Assembly: GCF_000178835.2 (NCBI RefSeq)
Contig: NC_015275.1
Coordinates: 2,253,001-2,317,000, forward strand
Direction of reading: 5' to 3'
DNA: 64,000 nucleotides
From: Cellulosilyticum lentocellum DSM 5427
GTDB taxonomy: Bacteria > Bacillota > Clostridia > Lachnospirales > Cellulosilyticaceae
Below the pieces are notes generated by a model. That model was not told the DNA's origin and did no database searches. It saw only the letters and a list, made by a program, of their open reading frames with translations. Shown here one piece after another: positions 46,794-56,341 of the stretch. The position numbers and the translations under genes are program-made. Numbering within the stretch: position 1 is the first letter of the stretch; every line of letters starts with the position of its first letter.

Positions 46794-46832
46794 TTAATAA
46801 AAAGTTGAATTTTTATTAATTGTATGTATAAT
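46794..46832 (+). promoter_or_regulatory. argF promoter with overlapping inverted repeat
   Basis: TTGAAT at 46805-46810 and TATAAT at 46827-46832 are 16 bp apart. A perfect 10-bp inverted repeat (TTAATAAAAA at 46794-46803, TTTTTATTAA at 46810-46819) covers the -35. AT-rich palindromes of this kind are bound by ArgR in other bacteria. A role for ArgR here is inference. Confidence 0.5.
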
Positions 46833-46872
46833 TATAAATATATTTATAAAGATTACTTAAGGGGGAATAAAA

Positions 46873-47808
46873 ATGTTTGGATTAAAAGGAAAATCTTTTT
46901 TGACATTACATGATTTTTCGTCAGAACAAATTAATTACTTATTAACTTTAGCAGGCGAATTAAAAAATAAAAAAAGAATGGGCATAAAAGGAGACCTACT
47001 TACAGGAAAAAATGTAGCTCTTATTTTTGAAAAACCTTCTACACGTACACGTTGTGCTTTTACTGTAGCTTGTGTAGATGAAGGTGCACATCCAGAATAT
47101 CTAGGAAAGAATGACATTCAATTAGGTCATAAAGAAAGTGTAGCTGATACAGCACGTGTATTAGGGCGCTTATTTGATGCTATAGAATTCAGAGGTTTCT
47201 CACAAGAAGTTGTAACTGATTTAGCTAAGTACAGTGGTGTACCTGTTTATAACGGTTTAACAGACCTGTATCATCCAACACAGATTTTAGCAGATTTATT
47301 GACTATGAAAGAACATCTAGGCGAACTAAAAGGAAAGAAATTCGTTTTCATAGGAGATGGACGTAATAATATGGGCAATAGCTTATTAATTGGTTGCACA
47401 AAGATGGGAGTAGATATTACGATTATTGCACCAAAATCTTTATGGCCAGAAGAAAACCATGTGAAAGTTTGTGAGGGTTATGCAAAGCTTTCTGGTTCCA
47501 AAGTAGAAATTACAGAGTCTGTTGAAGCCGTGAAAGGTGCAGATGTGATTTATACAGATGTTTGGTGTTCTATGGGAGAAGAAGATAAAGCTAAGGAACG
47601 CATTGCACTTTTAAAACCTTATCAAGTGAATGAGGCGCTTATTGCAAAAGTTGAAAATCCAAACATGATTTTCATGCATTGCTTGCCTGCAGTGAAGGGC
47701 TATGAGGTGACGGAAGAGGTGTTTGAAAGTAGTTATTCTGTTGTATTTGATGAAGCAGAAAATCGTATGCATACTATTAAAGCTGTCATGGTAGCAACTT
47801 TAAGCTAA
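46873..47808 (+). CDS. argF: ornithine carbamoyltransferase
   Basis: The enzyme joins carbamoyl phosphate and ornithine to citrulline in arginine synthesis. The 311 residues contain the carbamoyl-phosphate motif [16 protein letters not shown], the glycine-rich [12 protein letters not shown], and the ornithine-binding HCLPA. Length is normal. It stands alone, without other arg genes and without arcA or arcC, so a biosynthetic role is more likely than the deiminase pathway. Promoter with an inverted repeat upstream; no clear terminator after the stop. Confidence 0.95.
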   Translation: MFGLKGKSFLTLHDFSSEQINYLLTLAGELKNKKRMGIKGDLLTGKNVALIFEKPSTRTRCAFTVACVDEGAHPEYLGKNDIQLGHKESVADTARVLGRLFDAIEFRGFSQEVVTDLAKYSGVPVYNGLTDLYHPTQILADLLTMKEHLGELKGKKFVFIGDGRNNMGNSLLIGCTKMGVDITIIAPKSLWPEENHVKVCEGYAKLSGSKVEITESVEAVKGADVIYTDVWCSMGEEDKAKERIALLKPYQVNEALIAKVENPNMIFMHCLPAVKGYEVTEEVFESSYSVVFDEAENRMHTIKAVMVATLS

Positions 47809-47908
47809 TCTGAAACAATGCAATGATATAAAAACTGTATAAATAGACAAAAATCTAGAGGAAATATGAATCTGTGTTATGACAAAAAATCATATGTTAA
47901 AATTATGT

Positions 47909-47950
47909 GTAAAATTTTACATTGACTATTTTTAATAAATTAAATATAAT
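47909..47950 (+). promoter_or_regulatory. serC-serA promoter with adjacent palindrome
   Basis: TTGACT at 47922-47927 and a perfect TATAAT at 47945-47950 are 17 bp apart. A perfect palindrome GTAAAATTTTAC at 47909-47920 abuts the -35 and may be a regulator site. Confidence 0.65.
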
Positions 47951-48006
47951 TTTATAAACATTAGATATAATGTGGAGATTATTTTTAAAATTATAGGAGG
48001 GGTATC

Positions 48007-49083
48007 ATGCGTGTATTTAATTTTTCAGCAGGACCTGGTGCATTGCCACTAGAAGTACTTGAAAAAGCTCAAAAAGAACTTGTATGCTATGGAGATAGCG
48101 GTATGAGTGTTATGGAGATGAGTCATCGTTCGAAACCTTATGACGCAATTATCAAAGGCGCTGAAGCAAAACTCAGAGAAATTATGAACATTCCTGACAA
48201 TTATAAAGTGTTATTTTTACAAGGTGGTGCATCCCTTCAGTTTGCCATGATTCCATTAAACTTAATGAGAAATTCATATAAAGCTGATTATATTGAGTCT
48301 GGTATGTTCGCATCTAAAGCACTTAAAGAGGCTCAAAAGTTTGGAAAAGTTAATGTTGTCGCTTCTTCAAAAGCAGATAAATACGCTTACATACCAAAAG
48401 TAACAAAAGATCAATTTGATTCAGAAGCAGATTATGCTTATATTTGTGCTAATAACACGATTTATGGAACAAAGTATCATGAGTATCCTGATACTGGTAA
48501 TGTGCCATTAGTAGCAGATATGTCTTCATGTATTTTATCAGAACAAGTTGATGTAAGTCGTTTTGGTATTATTTATGCAGGCGCACAAAAGAATTTAGGA
48601 CCTGCAGGTGTAACACTAGTTATTATTCGTGAAGACCTTGTTGGCCATGCCAAAGAAACTGTACCATCAATGCTTAATTATCAATTAATGGTAGAAAATG
48701 AATCCATGTATAATACACCACCAACTTATGGTATTTATATGCTTAAACTGATGTTCGAATGGATTGAAGCACAAGGTGGAGTAGCTGCTTTAGAAAAGAG
48801 AAATAAAGAAAAAGCAGCAGTGCTTTATAACTATTTAGATGAATCAAAAATGTTTAAAGGAACAGCCAATAAAGAAGACCGTTCTTTAATGAATGTTACT
48901 TTTGTAACAGGTAATGAGGAGCTAGATGCTAAATTTGTAAAAGAAGCAACAGCTGCTGGTTTTGTAAATCTAAAAGGACATAGAAGTGTAGGTGGTATGC
49001 GTGCTAGCATTTATAATGCTATGACACTTGAAGGTGTACAAAAATTAGTAGAGTTTATGAAGAAATTTGAAAGTGAAAACTAG
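48007..49083 (+). CDS. serC: phosphoserine aminotransferase
   Basis: SerC turns 3-phosphohydroxypyruvate into phosphoserine using glutamate and PLP. The 358 residues begin NFSAGPGALP and include MEMSHRS, the phosphate-binding region FLQGGAS, and the PLP lysine in GAQKNLGPAG (Lys195). GGAGGGG lies before the ATG. serA follows after 11 bases; serB is not here. Confidence 0.96.
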   Translation: MRVFNFSAGPGALPLEVLEKAQKELVCYGDSGMSVMEMSHRSKPYDAIIKGAEAKLREIMNIPDNYKVLFLQGGASLQFAMIPLNLMRNSYKADYIESGMFASKALKEAQKFGKVNVVASSKADKYAYIPKVTKDQFDSEADYAYICANNTIYGTKYHEYPDTGNVPLVADMSSCILSEQVDVSRFGIIYAGAQKNLGPAGVTLVIIREDLVGHAKETVPSMLNYQLMVENESMYNTPPTYGIYMLKLMFEWIEAQGGVAALEKRNKEKAAVLYNYLDESKMFKGTANKEDRSLMNVTFVTGNEELDAKFVKEATAAGFVNLKGHRSVGGMRASIYNAMTLEGVQKLVEFMKKFESEN

Positions 49084-49094
49084 GGGGGAACGTT

Positions 49095-50252
49095 TTGTAT
49101 ACAGTTCATACTTTAAATAAGATTTCACAAAATGGTTTAGCGTTACTCGGAGATGCTTACAAGGTATCTGATGAATTAAATAATGCTGATGCCATTCTTG
49201 TAAGAAGTGCAAAAATGCATGATATGGTTTTACCAGAAAGTGTTAAAGCTGTTGCTAGAGCGGGAGCAGGTGTTAACAACATTCCTATTGAAGCTTATGC
49301 AGAAAAGGGGATTGTTGTATTTAATACACCAGGAGCTAATGCAAATGCAGTAAAAGAGTTAGTACTGTGTGGTCTTTTACTTGCTTCTAGAAAAGTTGTA
49401 GATGGCATTAATTGGGCTAAAACCTTAGAATCAGATGTAGCTAAAACAGTAGAAAAAGGTAAGGGTGCTTTTGGCGGTGGAGAAATTCTTGGTAAAAAGC
49501 TAGGTGTTATTGGTCTGGGTGCTATTGGTGTTATGGTAGCTAATGCCGCACAAGCTTTAGGAATGGAAGTCATCGGCTATGATCCCTATATTTCAGTAGA
49601 TGCTGCATGGGGGCTTTCACGTCATATTAAGCATGCTAATACTTTAGATGAAATTTATGCTGAAGCAGACTATATTACAATACATGTGCCTCTTTTGGAT
49701 AGCACAAAACACATGCTCAATAAAGAAGCTTTTGATAAAATGAAGACAGGCGTAGCTGTTCTTAATTTCTCTAGAGATACACTTGTTCAAAATGAGGATA
49801 TGAAGGTAGCCATTGCTGAAGGTAAGGTAGCTAAGTATGTGACAGATTTTCCTGTAGAAGATGTTCTTAATCAAGAAAACATTATTGCTATTCCTCATTT
49901 AGGCGCATCAACAGAAGAATCTGAAGAAAATTGCGCAGTTATGGCAGTTAAAGAAATTAAAGATTATTTAGAACAAGGAAATATCACGCACTCTGTTAAT
50001 TACCCTGAATGTTCTATGATTTGGAATACAAGCGCTAGACTTGCTATTGCTCATAAAAACACGCCAGCAATTTTAGGTAAAATTACAGCTATTATTGCTG
50101 AACAAGGTATCAATATTCAAGATATGACTAATAGAAGCCGTGGTGACTATGCCTATACTTTAATTGATACAGACACTAGCATTTCTGAGGAGGATATTCA
50201 AAGAATTGAAAGTGTTGATAATGTCATTAAAGTACGTATATTAACTAAATAA
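49095..50252 (+). CDS. serA: D-3-phosphoglycerate dehydrogenase
   Basis: SerA makes the first committed step of serine synthesis, oxidising 3-phosphoglycerate with NAD. The 385 residues start at TTG six bases after AGGGGGG. The NAD-binding motif is GLGAIG (about 141-146), and the catalytic residues lie in NFSRD, the conserved glutamate region and IPHLGAST. An ACT domain closes the C-terminus (about 315-385), the usual site of serine feedback. This is the short form without the extra domain of E. coli or Mycobacterium enzymes. Confidence 0.94.
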   Translation: MYTVHTLNKISQNGLALLGDAYKVSDELNNADAILVRSAKMHDMVLPESVKAVARAGAGVNNIPIEAYAEKGIVVFNTPGANANAVKELVLCGLLLASRKVVDGINWAKTLESDVAKTVEKGKGAFGGGEILGKKLGVIGLGAIGVMVANAAQALGMEVIGYDPYISVDAAWGLSRHIKHANTLDEIYAEADYITIHVPLLDSTKHMLNKEAFDKMKTGVAVLNFSRDTLVQNEDMKVAIAEGKVAKYVTDFPVEDVLNQENIIAIPHLGASTEESEENCAVMAVKEIKDYLEQGNITHSVNYPECSMIWNTSARLAIAHKNTPAILGKITAIIAEQGINIQDMTNRSRGDYAYTLIDTDTSISEEDIQRIESVDNVIKVRILTK

Positions 50253-50277
50253 TAAGTCATATATAAACTTAGAAGGT

Positions 50278-50317
50278 AAAGAAAGGAATTAAGAGGACTC
50301 TTAGTTCCTTTCTTTTA
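50278..50317 (+). terminator. Rho-independent terminator after serA
   Basis: AAAGAAAGGAATTAAGAG pairs with CTCTTAGTTCCTTTCTTT (one G-U pair), with a very short loop and T-rich end. Confidence 0.85.
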
Positions 50318-50357
50318 TTGAAAAGAAATAAAGAGGTATTCAAAGAGGAGGTTCAAT

Positions 50358-50900
50358 ATGCAGGATTTGTCTTTACATATACTAGATATTGCTCAAAATA
50401 GTATCAGAGCGCATGCTGATGAGATACATATTTGCATTGAAGAAATGCCAAGTAAAAATCAGTTAGTTTTATCTATAGAAGATAATGGAAGCGGTATGCC
50501 GAAACAACTTGCTAAACAAATCACAGATCCTTTTGTTACAACACGTACTCTAAGGCGTGTAGGTTTGGGCATCCCCTTACTCAAACAGAATTGTGAAAAT
50601 AGCGAAGGTGAATTAAGTATTGATAGTGAACAAGGTAAGGGAACTATTATAAAAGCAACTATGGCTTATCGGCATATTGATAGGGTACCTTTAGGTGATG
50701 TAGTTAGTACACTCATTATCCTTATACAAAGCAATCCTAAAATCAATTTTATTTATAACTATCAGTATGAAGAAAAAAGTTTTGCTTTTGAAACAGCAGA
50801 GGTGAAAAAAATTTTAGGAGATGTAGCTATTGATAATTTAGATGTTTTGGCATGGCTTAAAGAATACCTTGAAGAAAATATGAACTCTGTTAAAAAATAA
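50358..50900 (+). CDS. GHKL-type ATP-binding protein
   Basis: The 180-residue protein is a stand-alone histidine-kinase-type ATPase domain: N-box LDIAQNSIRA, G1 box IEDNGSGMP, G2 region RRVGLGIPLLKQ, and EGKGT-like SEQGKGTII. There is no sensor, HAMP or dimerisation histidine. The C-terminal 60 residues are not recognised. Small ATPases of this kind appear next to redox gene clusters in Clostridia. It precedes the rnf operon with a promoter between, so co-regulation is not proven. Confidence 0.8.
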   Translation: MQDLSLHILDIAQNSIRAHADEIHICIEEMPSKNQLVLSIEDNGSGMPKQLAKQITDPFVTTRTLRRVGLGIPLLKQNCENSEGELSIDSEQGKGTIIKATMAYRHIDRVPLGDVVSTLIILIQSNPKINFIYNYQYEEKSFAFETAEVKKILGDVAIDNLDVLAWLKEYLEENMNSVKK

Positions 50901-50955
50901 ATTATTTTATATTTTGCTGAAATACTAAAAATAAATGATAAATTCTTTGATAATA

Positions 50956-50964
50956 TGCTATAAT
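50956..50964 (+). promoter_or_regulatory. candidate extended -10 promoter of the rnf operon
   Basis: TGC followed by TATAAT at 50959-50964, 47 bases before the rnfC start. The -35 position is weak (TGATAA). Confidence 0.45.
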
Positions 50965-51011
50965 TCTTATGATTGGATTTAACTATTTAAGATAATTAAA
51001 GGGGGCGCAGT

Positions 51012-52331
51012 ATGAAAGGATTAACCTTCAAAAAAGGTATTCATCCCAATTATCATAAGGAAATCACCTGTGATAAGAAGATTGAAGTGATGCTACCGGG
51101 AAGTGAACTTGTATTTCCAATGTCACAACATATTGGCACACCGTGCACACCTATTGTAAAAAAAGGTGACCGTGTCTTAGTAGGGCAAAAGATTGGTGAA
51201 GCCAGTGGCTTTATTTCTGCTGCCATACATAGTTCTGTATCAGGTACAGTAAAAAGTATAGAAAATCGTTTAACCTTTAGAGGTAATAAGGAAAATAGTA
51301 TAGTGATTGAAAACGATAATTTGTATGAAGAAACACCTGGAATGGCGACTTCTGCTAAAAGCGATTATAAAAACTTAACTAAAGAAGAACTTATAGGTTT
51401 AGTTAAGGAAGCTGGTTTGGTTGGAATGGGGGGGGCTACTTTTCCTACTCATGTCAAATTATCTACCCCACCAGATAAAACAGTAGAATACATTATTATT
51501 AATGGTGCAGAATGCGAACCTTATTTGACCTCAGATCACAGGGTCATGCTAGAAAATGGTGAAGAAGTCATAGAAGGTATTAAAATTTTGTTAGAAGTAT
51601 ATAAAGAAGCTAAAGCTATTATTGGCATCGAAAATAATAAGATGGATGCTATCAAGCAGATGAAAATGCTTGCTAAAAATACAGAACGCTTGGAAGTTGT
51701 GACTTTAGATACTAAATACCCTCAAGGTTCAGAAAAACATTTAATTTATGCGATTACAAAGAGAGAGGTACCAAGTGGCAAACTACCTATAGATATTGGT
51801 TGTATTGTGCAGAATATTGATTCAATGGTTGCTGTTTGCCGCGCTGTTACAAAAGGTCAACCTGTTATGAGACGTATTGTAACTGTATCTGGTAGTGGCG
51901 TAAAGAAACCTTGTAATGTTGAAGTGAAAGTAGGTACTTCATTTAAGGAAGTTTTAGAGTATGCTGAGTGGGATATGGAACGAACGGTAAAGATTATTGC
52001 CGGAGGTCCTATGATGGGAATTGCTATTTCAGATGTTAATATTCCTGTGATGAAAGGGACGTCTGCCGTTTTATGTTTTACAGATGAAGAAGTAACATCT
52101 GTTCCTACGACTCATTGTATGCATTGTGGTAAATGTGTAACAGTATGTCCGATGCATTTGATTCCTAATACTCTTCATAGACATGCACTTCATGAACATT
52201 ATGATAAGTTTATGGATTATTATGGTATGGATTGTATAGAATGCGGATGCTGTTCCTATACCTGTCCTGCTAAGAGGGATATTGTGCAAAGTATACGTAC
52301 TGCTAAAGCAGTTATACGTGCGAAAAAATAG
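51012..52331 (+). CDS. rnfC: Rnf complex subunit RnfC
   Basis: RnfC is the NADH-binding subunit of the membrane complex that couples ferredoxin oxidation and NAD+ reduction to Na+ or H+ export. The 439 residues contain the GxGGxxFPTHVK flavin/NADH motif (GMGGATFPTHVK), NGAECEPYLT, and two [4Fe-4S] motifs near the C-terminus (CMHCGKCVTVCP and CIECGCCSYTCP). AAAGGGGG precedes the ATG. First gene of the order CDGEAB. Confidence 0.96.
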   Translation: MKGLTFKKGIHPNYHKEITCDKKIEVMLPGSELVFPMSQHIGTPCTPIVKKGDRVLVGQKIGEASGFISAAIHSSVSGTVKSIENRLTFRGNKENSIVIENDNLYEETPGMATSAKSDYKNLTKEELIGLVKEAGLVGMGGATFPTHVKLSTPPDKTVEYIIINGAECEPYLTSDHRVMLENGEEVIEGIKILLEVYKEAKAIIGIENNKMDAIKQMKMLAKNTERLEVVTLDTKYPQGSEKHLIYAITKREVPSGKLPIDIGCIVQNIDSMVAVCRAVTKGQPVMRRIVTVSGSGVKKPCNVEVKVGTSFKEVLEYAEWDMERTVKIIAGGPMMGIAISDVNIPVMKGTSAVLCFTDEEVTSVPTTHCMHCGKCVTVCPMHLIPNTLHRHALHEHYDKFMDYYGMDCIECGCCSYTCPAKRDIVQSIRTAKAVIRAKK

Positions 52332-52347
52332 AAAAGGAGAATGAGAA

Positions 52348-53331
52348 ATGGATAAAATGTTGGTAGTTTCTTCCTCGCCTCATGTAAGAGCTTCTCACAC
52401 TACCCATACTATTATGAGAGATGTAATCATTGCCTTGACACCGGCCCTTCTAGCGGGTACTTATTTTTACGGTTTAAGAGCACTTTTAGTTACATTAGTA
52501 AGTGTTGTGAGTTGTATAGGGTTTGAGTGGATTTGGGAGAAGATTTTTAACCGTCCGAGTACAGTTGGAGATTTAAGTGCAGTTGTAACAGGCTTATTAT
52601 TAGCATTTAATTTACCTGCAAATGTTCCTTTTTTTGTTATTATAGTAGGCGCATTTGTGGCTATTATTTTAGCTAAACAAGTTTTTGGAGGGATTGGTCA
52701 AAATTTCATTAATCCGGCTTTAGCAGCCAGAGCATTTTTACTATCGGCTTATGCAAGTCATATGAGAAGCTTTCCAGTACCAACACAAGGTTCACTAGGT
52801 TTAGGAGTTGATGTTGTGACAGGAGCTACACCTTTAGAACTTATTAAAAATGGAGTGGTAGAGGGATTACCAAGTTTCATGGATGCTTTGATAGGTAATA
52901 TAGGCGGTTGTATTGGCGAAGCCAGTGCACTGGCTTTATTAATAGGTGCAGCTTATCTTATTATTAGAAAAGTAATTTCATGGCATATTCCTGCTTGTTA
53001 CATAGGGACTATTTTTGGACTCACCTTTATTTTTAGTGGATTTAGTCAAGGATTTTCATTAGAGCTTCTTTATCAAACATTTTACTCACTATTCTTAGGT
53101 GGTATTATTTTAGGAGCTTTCTTTATGGCTACAGATTACACGACTACACCAATGACCCCTAAAGGTCAGATGATATTTGCTATAGGAGCTGGTATTATTA
53201 CGACACTCATCAGATTATATGGTGGTTATCCAGAAGGTGTAAGTTATAGTATTTTATTTATGAATTTAACAGTACCACTTATTGATATGTATGTAAGAAA
53301 ACGTCGTTTTGGAGGAGGGGTTAAAGCATGA
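52348..53331 (+). CDS. rnfD: Rnf complex subunit RnfD
   Basis: RnfD is an integral membrane subunit with about nine to ten helices that carries a covalent FMN. The 327 residues include the flavin attachment site VTGATPLEL, whose threonine takes the FMN by a phosphoester bond, and DYTTTPMTPKG in a late loop. The stop overlaps the rnfG start (ATGA). Confidence 0.95.
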   Translation: MDKMLVVSSSPHVRASHTTHTIMRDVIIALTPALLAGTYFYGLRALLVTLVSVVSCIGFEWIWEKIFNRPSTVGDLSAVVTGLLLAFNLPANVPFFVIIVGAFVAIILAKQVFGGIGQNFINPALAARAFLLSAYASHMRSFPVPTQGSLGLGVDVVTGATPLELIKNGVVEGLPSFMDALIGNIGGCIGEASALALLIGAAYLIIRKVISWHIPACYIGTIFGLTFIFSGFSQGFSLELLYQTFYSLFLGGIILGAFFMATDYTTTPMTPKGQMIFAIGAGIITTLIRLYGGYPEGVSYSILFMNLTVPLIDMYVRKRRFGGGVKA

Positions 53332-53891
53332 AAGAAGCATTAAAATTAGGTGCAATCCTCTTTCTCATAACGGGAATTTGTGTAGGATTATTAGGGACAG
53401 TTAATCAGATAACACGTCCTATTATTGAAGCTAATAACCTTAAGATAGAGCAAGATTCTATGAAGCAACTTTTAAGTGAAGCAGATACTTTTACTCAGAT
53501 AGATGCTATTTCAGATACACTTATTAAAAAGGTATTTGTAGCTAAAGCTTCTCATAACGTAGTTGGTTATATTTTGAACGTAGAGCCAAAAGGCTATGGT
53601 GGTGCTATTAGCGTGTTAATAGGACTTGATCAAAATAAGGCAGTGAAAGGTGTTAAGATACTAAGTCATTCAGAAACACCAGGTTTTGGTGCTAACGCAG
53701 AAAAACCAAGTTTTATTGATCAATATATCGGAAAGCAAGGAACTATCAAAGTAACCAAAACAAGCCCAAAAGAAGATGAGATACAGGCCATAACAGGAGC
53801 TACAATTACATCAGCAGCTATTACAGACGGTGTTAATGCAGCAATAGCCTTTGTGGCAGAACACCAAAATGAATGGGGGAGCGTGCAATGA
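53328..53891 (+). CDS. rnfG: Rnf complex subunit RnfG
   Basis: RnfG has one N-terminal membrane helix (about 7-27) and an outer domain with a covalent FMN. The 187 residues show GYGGAISVLIGLD, HSETPGFG and the FMN threonine motif ITGATITSAA. It overlaps rnfD by four bases and rnfE by four. Confidence 0.95.
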   Translation: MKEALKLGAILFLITGICVGLLGTVNQITRPIIEANNLKIEQDSMKQLLSEADTFTQIDAISDTLIKKVFVAKASHNVVGYILNVEPKGYGGAISVLIGLDQNKAVKGVKILSHSETPGFGANAEKPSFIDQYIGKQGTIKVTKTSPKEDEIQAITGATITSAAITDGVNAAIAFVAEHQNEWGSVQ

Positions 53892-54484
53892 GTATAATAA
53901 GTGAACGACTAAAAGCAGGTTTAATAAAAGATAATCCCACCTTTGTTCAAGTATTAGGCATGTGTCCCACACTTGCGGTAACAACAAGTGTAACCAACTC
54001 TATTGGTATGGGATTATCTACTACAGCAGTACTCATTTGTTCAAATTTTGTTATTAGTCTTTTAAGAAAAGTAATACCTTCTAAAATTAGAATACCAGCA
54101 TTTATTGTTATTATTGCTAGTTTTGTAACTGTTATAGAATTTTTATTAAAAGCCTATATACCTAGTTTATATAGTGCTTTAGGTTTATTCATCCCACTTA
54201 TTGTTGTTAACTGCATTATCTTAGGAAGAGCAGAAGCTTATGCTTCTAAAAATTCGCCTATTGCAGCTGTTTTTGATGGAATAGGGATGGGACTAGGCTT
54301 TACAGTTTCTTTAACAGTTATTGGTTGCATTAGGGAAATATTAGGAGCGGGTACTTTTATGGGGTATCCGGTAACACCTAGTTTTTATACACCAGCTACC
54401 ATTATGATTCTAGCGCCAGGTGCTTTCTTTACACTAGGTATTTTGATGGCCATATTGAACACGATTAAAGCTAAAAAACAATAG
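53888..54484 (+). CDS. rnfE: Rnf complex subunit RnfE
   Basis: The 198-residue integral membrane subunit has six predicted helices and the pattern NPTFVQVLGMCPTLAVTTSV shared by RnfE/NqrD. ATG 53888 follows GGGGGAG by six bases; an in-frame ATG at 53873 would lie upstream of that site. RnfE pairs with RnfA to form the central channel-like half of the complex. Confidence 0.95.
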   Translation: MSIISERLKAGLIKDNPTFVQVLGMCPTLAVTTSVTNSIGMGLSTTAVLICSNFVISLLRKVIPSKIRIPAFIVIIASFVTVIEFLLKAYIPSLYSALGLFIPLIVVNCIILGRAEAYASKNSPIAAVFDGIGMGLGFTVSLTVIGCIREILGAGTFMGYPVTPSFYTPATIMILAPGAFFTLGILMAILNTIKAKKQ

Positions 54485-54496
54485 GAGGGGAAATAA

Positions 54497-55072
54497 ATGG
54501 AATTATTATTACTTTTTATTGGCGCAGCATTAGTCAATAACTTTGTACTTGTTAAATTCCTAGGAATATGTGCCTTCCTAGGTGTTTCTAAAAAAGTAGA
54601 GACGTCACTTGGTATGGGAGCAGCAGTAACTTTTGTTATGGGACTTGCCTCTATGTTCTCTTATTTAGTGTATCGTTATATTTTAGTACCATTAGAACTA
54701 GAGTATTTATACACACTTGCATTTATTTTGGTAATTGCTTCTTTAGTTCAATTTGTTGAGATGGTTATTCAAAAAGTAAGTCCATCACTTCATAGTGCAT
54801 TAGGTGTCTACTTACCACTTATTACAACTAACTGTGCTGTACTAGGTGTAGCTGTACTCAATATGCAACAGAATTATTCACTTATTCAATCAGTAGTTAA
54901 TGGCTTAGGTGCGGCGATAGGGTTTACTATTACTATGCTACTTATGTCAGGCATTAGAGAACGTATTGAAGATAATGATGTACTTAGTGGATTTAAGGGC
55001 TTGCCATTAGCATTAATGATTGCAGGATTTATGGCTATTGCTTTTTCTGGTTTTCAAAATATGATCAAATAA
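54497..55072 (+). CDS. rnfA: Rnf complex subunit RnfA
   Basis: The 191-residue integral membrane subunit has six helices and the conserved NNFVLVKFLGICAFLGVSKK and LPLITTNCAVLGVA regions, with cysteines that ligate a buried iron-sulfur centre between RnfA and RnfE. GGAGGGG precedes the ATG. Confidence 0.96.
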   Translation: MELLLLFIGAALVNNFVLVKFLGICAFLGVSKKVETSLGMGAAVTFVMGLASMFSYLVYRYILVPLELEYLYTLAFILVIASLVQFVEMVIQKVSPSLHSALGVYLPLITTNCAVLGVAVLNMQQNYSLIQSVVNGLGAAIGFTITMLLMSGIRERIEDNDVLSGFKGLPLALMIAGFMAIAFSGFQNMIK

Positions 55073-55084
55073 GGAGGGATTTAG

Positions 55085-55942
55085 ATGGATTTATCAGCAA
55101 TCTTTTCTCCTGTCATAGCTATAGGTGGAATGGGACTTTTATTTGGAATAGGACTAGGTATTGCAGCTAAAAAGTTTGCCGTTCCTATAGATGAGCGAGT
55201 AGAAGCGGTTAAAGAGTTCTTACCGGGTGCTAACTGTGGTGGCTGTGGGTTAGCTGGTTGTGAAGCTATGGCGAAATCAATTGTAACAGGAGAAAGTAAT
55301 ATTAATGCCTGTCCAGTATGTAATGAAGCTCAAATTGAAGCCATTGCAAAAATAATGGGAATAGCAGCTAGTGCTTCAGAAAAGCAAATAGCTGTTGTTA
55401 GTTGTAAAGGAAATCATGTTCATGCCCAATTAAAATATAATTATCAAGGTATAGCTAATTGTATGGATGCTCATTTAATAGGTGGAGGTCCTAAAGTATG
55501 TGCCTATGGTTGTTTAGGATATGGAAGTTGTCAAAAAGCATGTACATTTGGCGCTATTACTATGGAGGAAGGCCTTCCTATTATTCATCCGGAAAAATGT
55601 GTAGGATGTGGTGCTTGTAAGAATGCTTGCCCTAGACATATTATTGAGATCCTTCCTATGAGTACAACCTATCATGTAAACTGTATCTCAAAAGATAAAG
55701 GAAAAGAGGTTAAAGCTGCATGCGAAGTGGGTTGTATAGGGTGTGGTATATGTGTTAAGCAATGTGAGGAAGGTGCTATTACACTTGTAGATAATCATGC
55801 AGTTATAGAAATGACTAAATGTGTAAGTTGTGGTAAATGTGAAGCTAAATGCCCAACAAAAGCTATCTCTAATCTTTCGAAACAAGTATTAAAGCAAGAA
55901 AACAATGCTATATCAGCATCAAGTAGTAGCGTGGTAATATAA
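55085..55942 (+). CDS. rnfB: Rnf complex subunit RnfB
   Basis: RnfB accepts electrons from ferredoxin. The 285 residues have an N-terminal membrane helix (about 5-27), a CGGCGLAGCEAM four-cysteine cluster motif (about residues 52-76 region), and several ferredoxin-type motifs CVGCGACKNACP, CIGCGICVKQCE and CVSCGKCEAKCP. The C-terminal tail of about 30 residues is low complexity. A hairpin closes the operon. Confidence 0.96.
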   Translation: MDLSAIFSPVIAIGGMGLLFGIGLGIAAKKFAVPIDERVEAVKEFLPGANCGGCGLAGCEAMAKSIVTGESNINACPVCNEAQIEAIAKIMGIAASASEKQIAVVSCKGNHVHAQLKYNYQGIANCMDAHLIGGGPKVCAYGCLGYGSCQKACTFGAITMEEGLPIIHPEKCVGCGACKNACPRHIIEILPMSTTYHVNCISKDKGKEVKAACEVGCIGCGICVKQCEEGAITLVDNHAVIEMTKCVSCGKCEAKCPTKAISNLSKQVLKQENNAISASSSSVVI

Positions 55943-55960
55943 TTGAATAATAGAGTAATG

Positions 55961-55999
55961 AAAATGTAGCATAATCTTAATGGTTATGCTACATTTTGA
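55961..55999 (+). terminator. Rho-independent terminator of the rnf operon
   Basis: A perfect 14-bp stem (AAAATGTAGCATAA with its complement) encloses a 9-base loop. Confidence 0.85.
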
Positions 56000-56065
56000 A
56001 AAATTGAGTTGTTTTATAATCTTATTCCATATAAATAGAGTCGTAATACAAAGGGGGAGTTATAT

Positions 56066-56329
56066 ATGGCAAATCAAAAAACAGAGCAATTTTGGATTTT
56101 GTTACTTTGCATGCTATCAGGATTAACTGTAGGTTATTTTGTTGGCAATTTATGTGATCGTGTAAGTTTCTTAAAATGGATGAATTATACAGGTTCTTTT
56201 GGCCTTGATCAGCCTGTACAAGTTGACTTGGGTGTGATATGGTTTTCTTTACAGGTTAAATTTAAGATTACATTAACAGCTATTCTGGGCATGCTTGCGG
56301 GCGTGTTTGTATATAAAAAAATAAAATAA
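56066..56329 (+). CDS. DUF4321 small membrane protein
   Basis: An 87-residue protein with two predicted membrane helices (about 10-29 and 63-84). The middle FGLDQPVQVDLGVIWFSLQ followed by VKFKITLTAILGMLAG matches DUF4321, which is usually encoded directly before maf in Clostridia, as here. Function unknown. AAAGGGGGAG precedes the ATG. Confidence 0.85.
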   Translation: MANQKTEQFWILLLCMLSGLTVGYFVGNLCDRVSFLKWMNYTGSFGLDQPVQVDLGVIWFSLQVKFKITLTAILGMLAGVFVYKKIK

Positions 56330-56341
56330 AGGAAGACCGAT

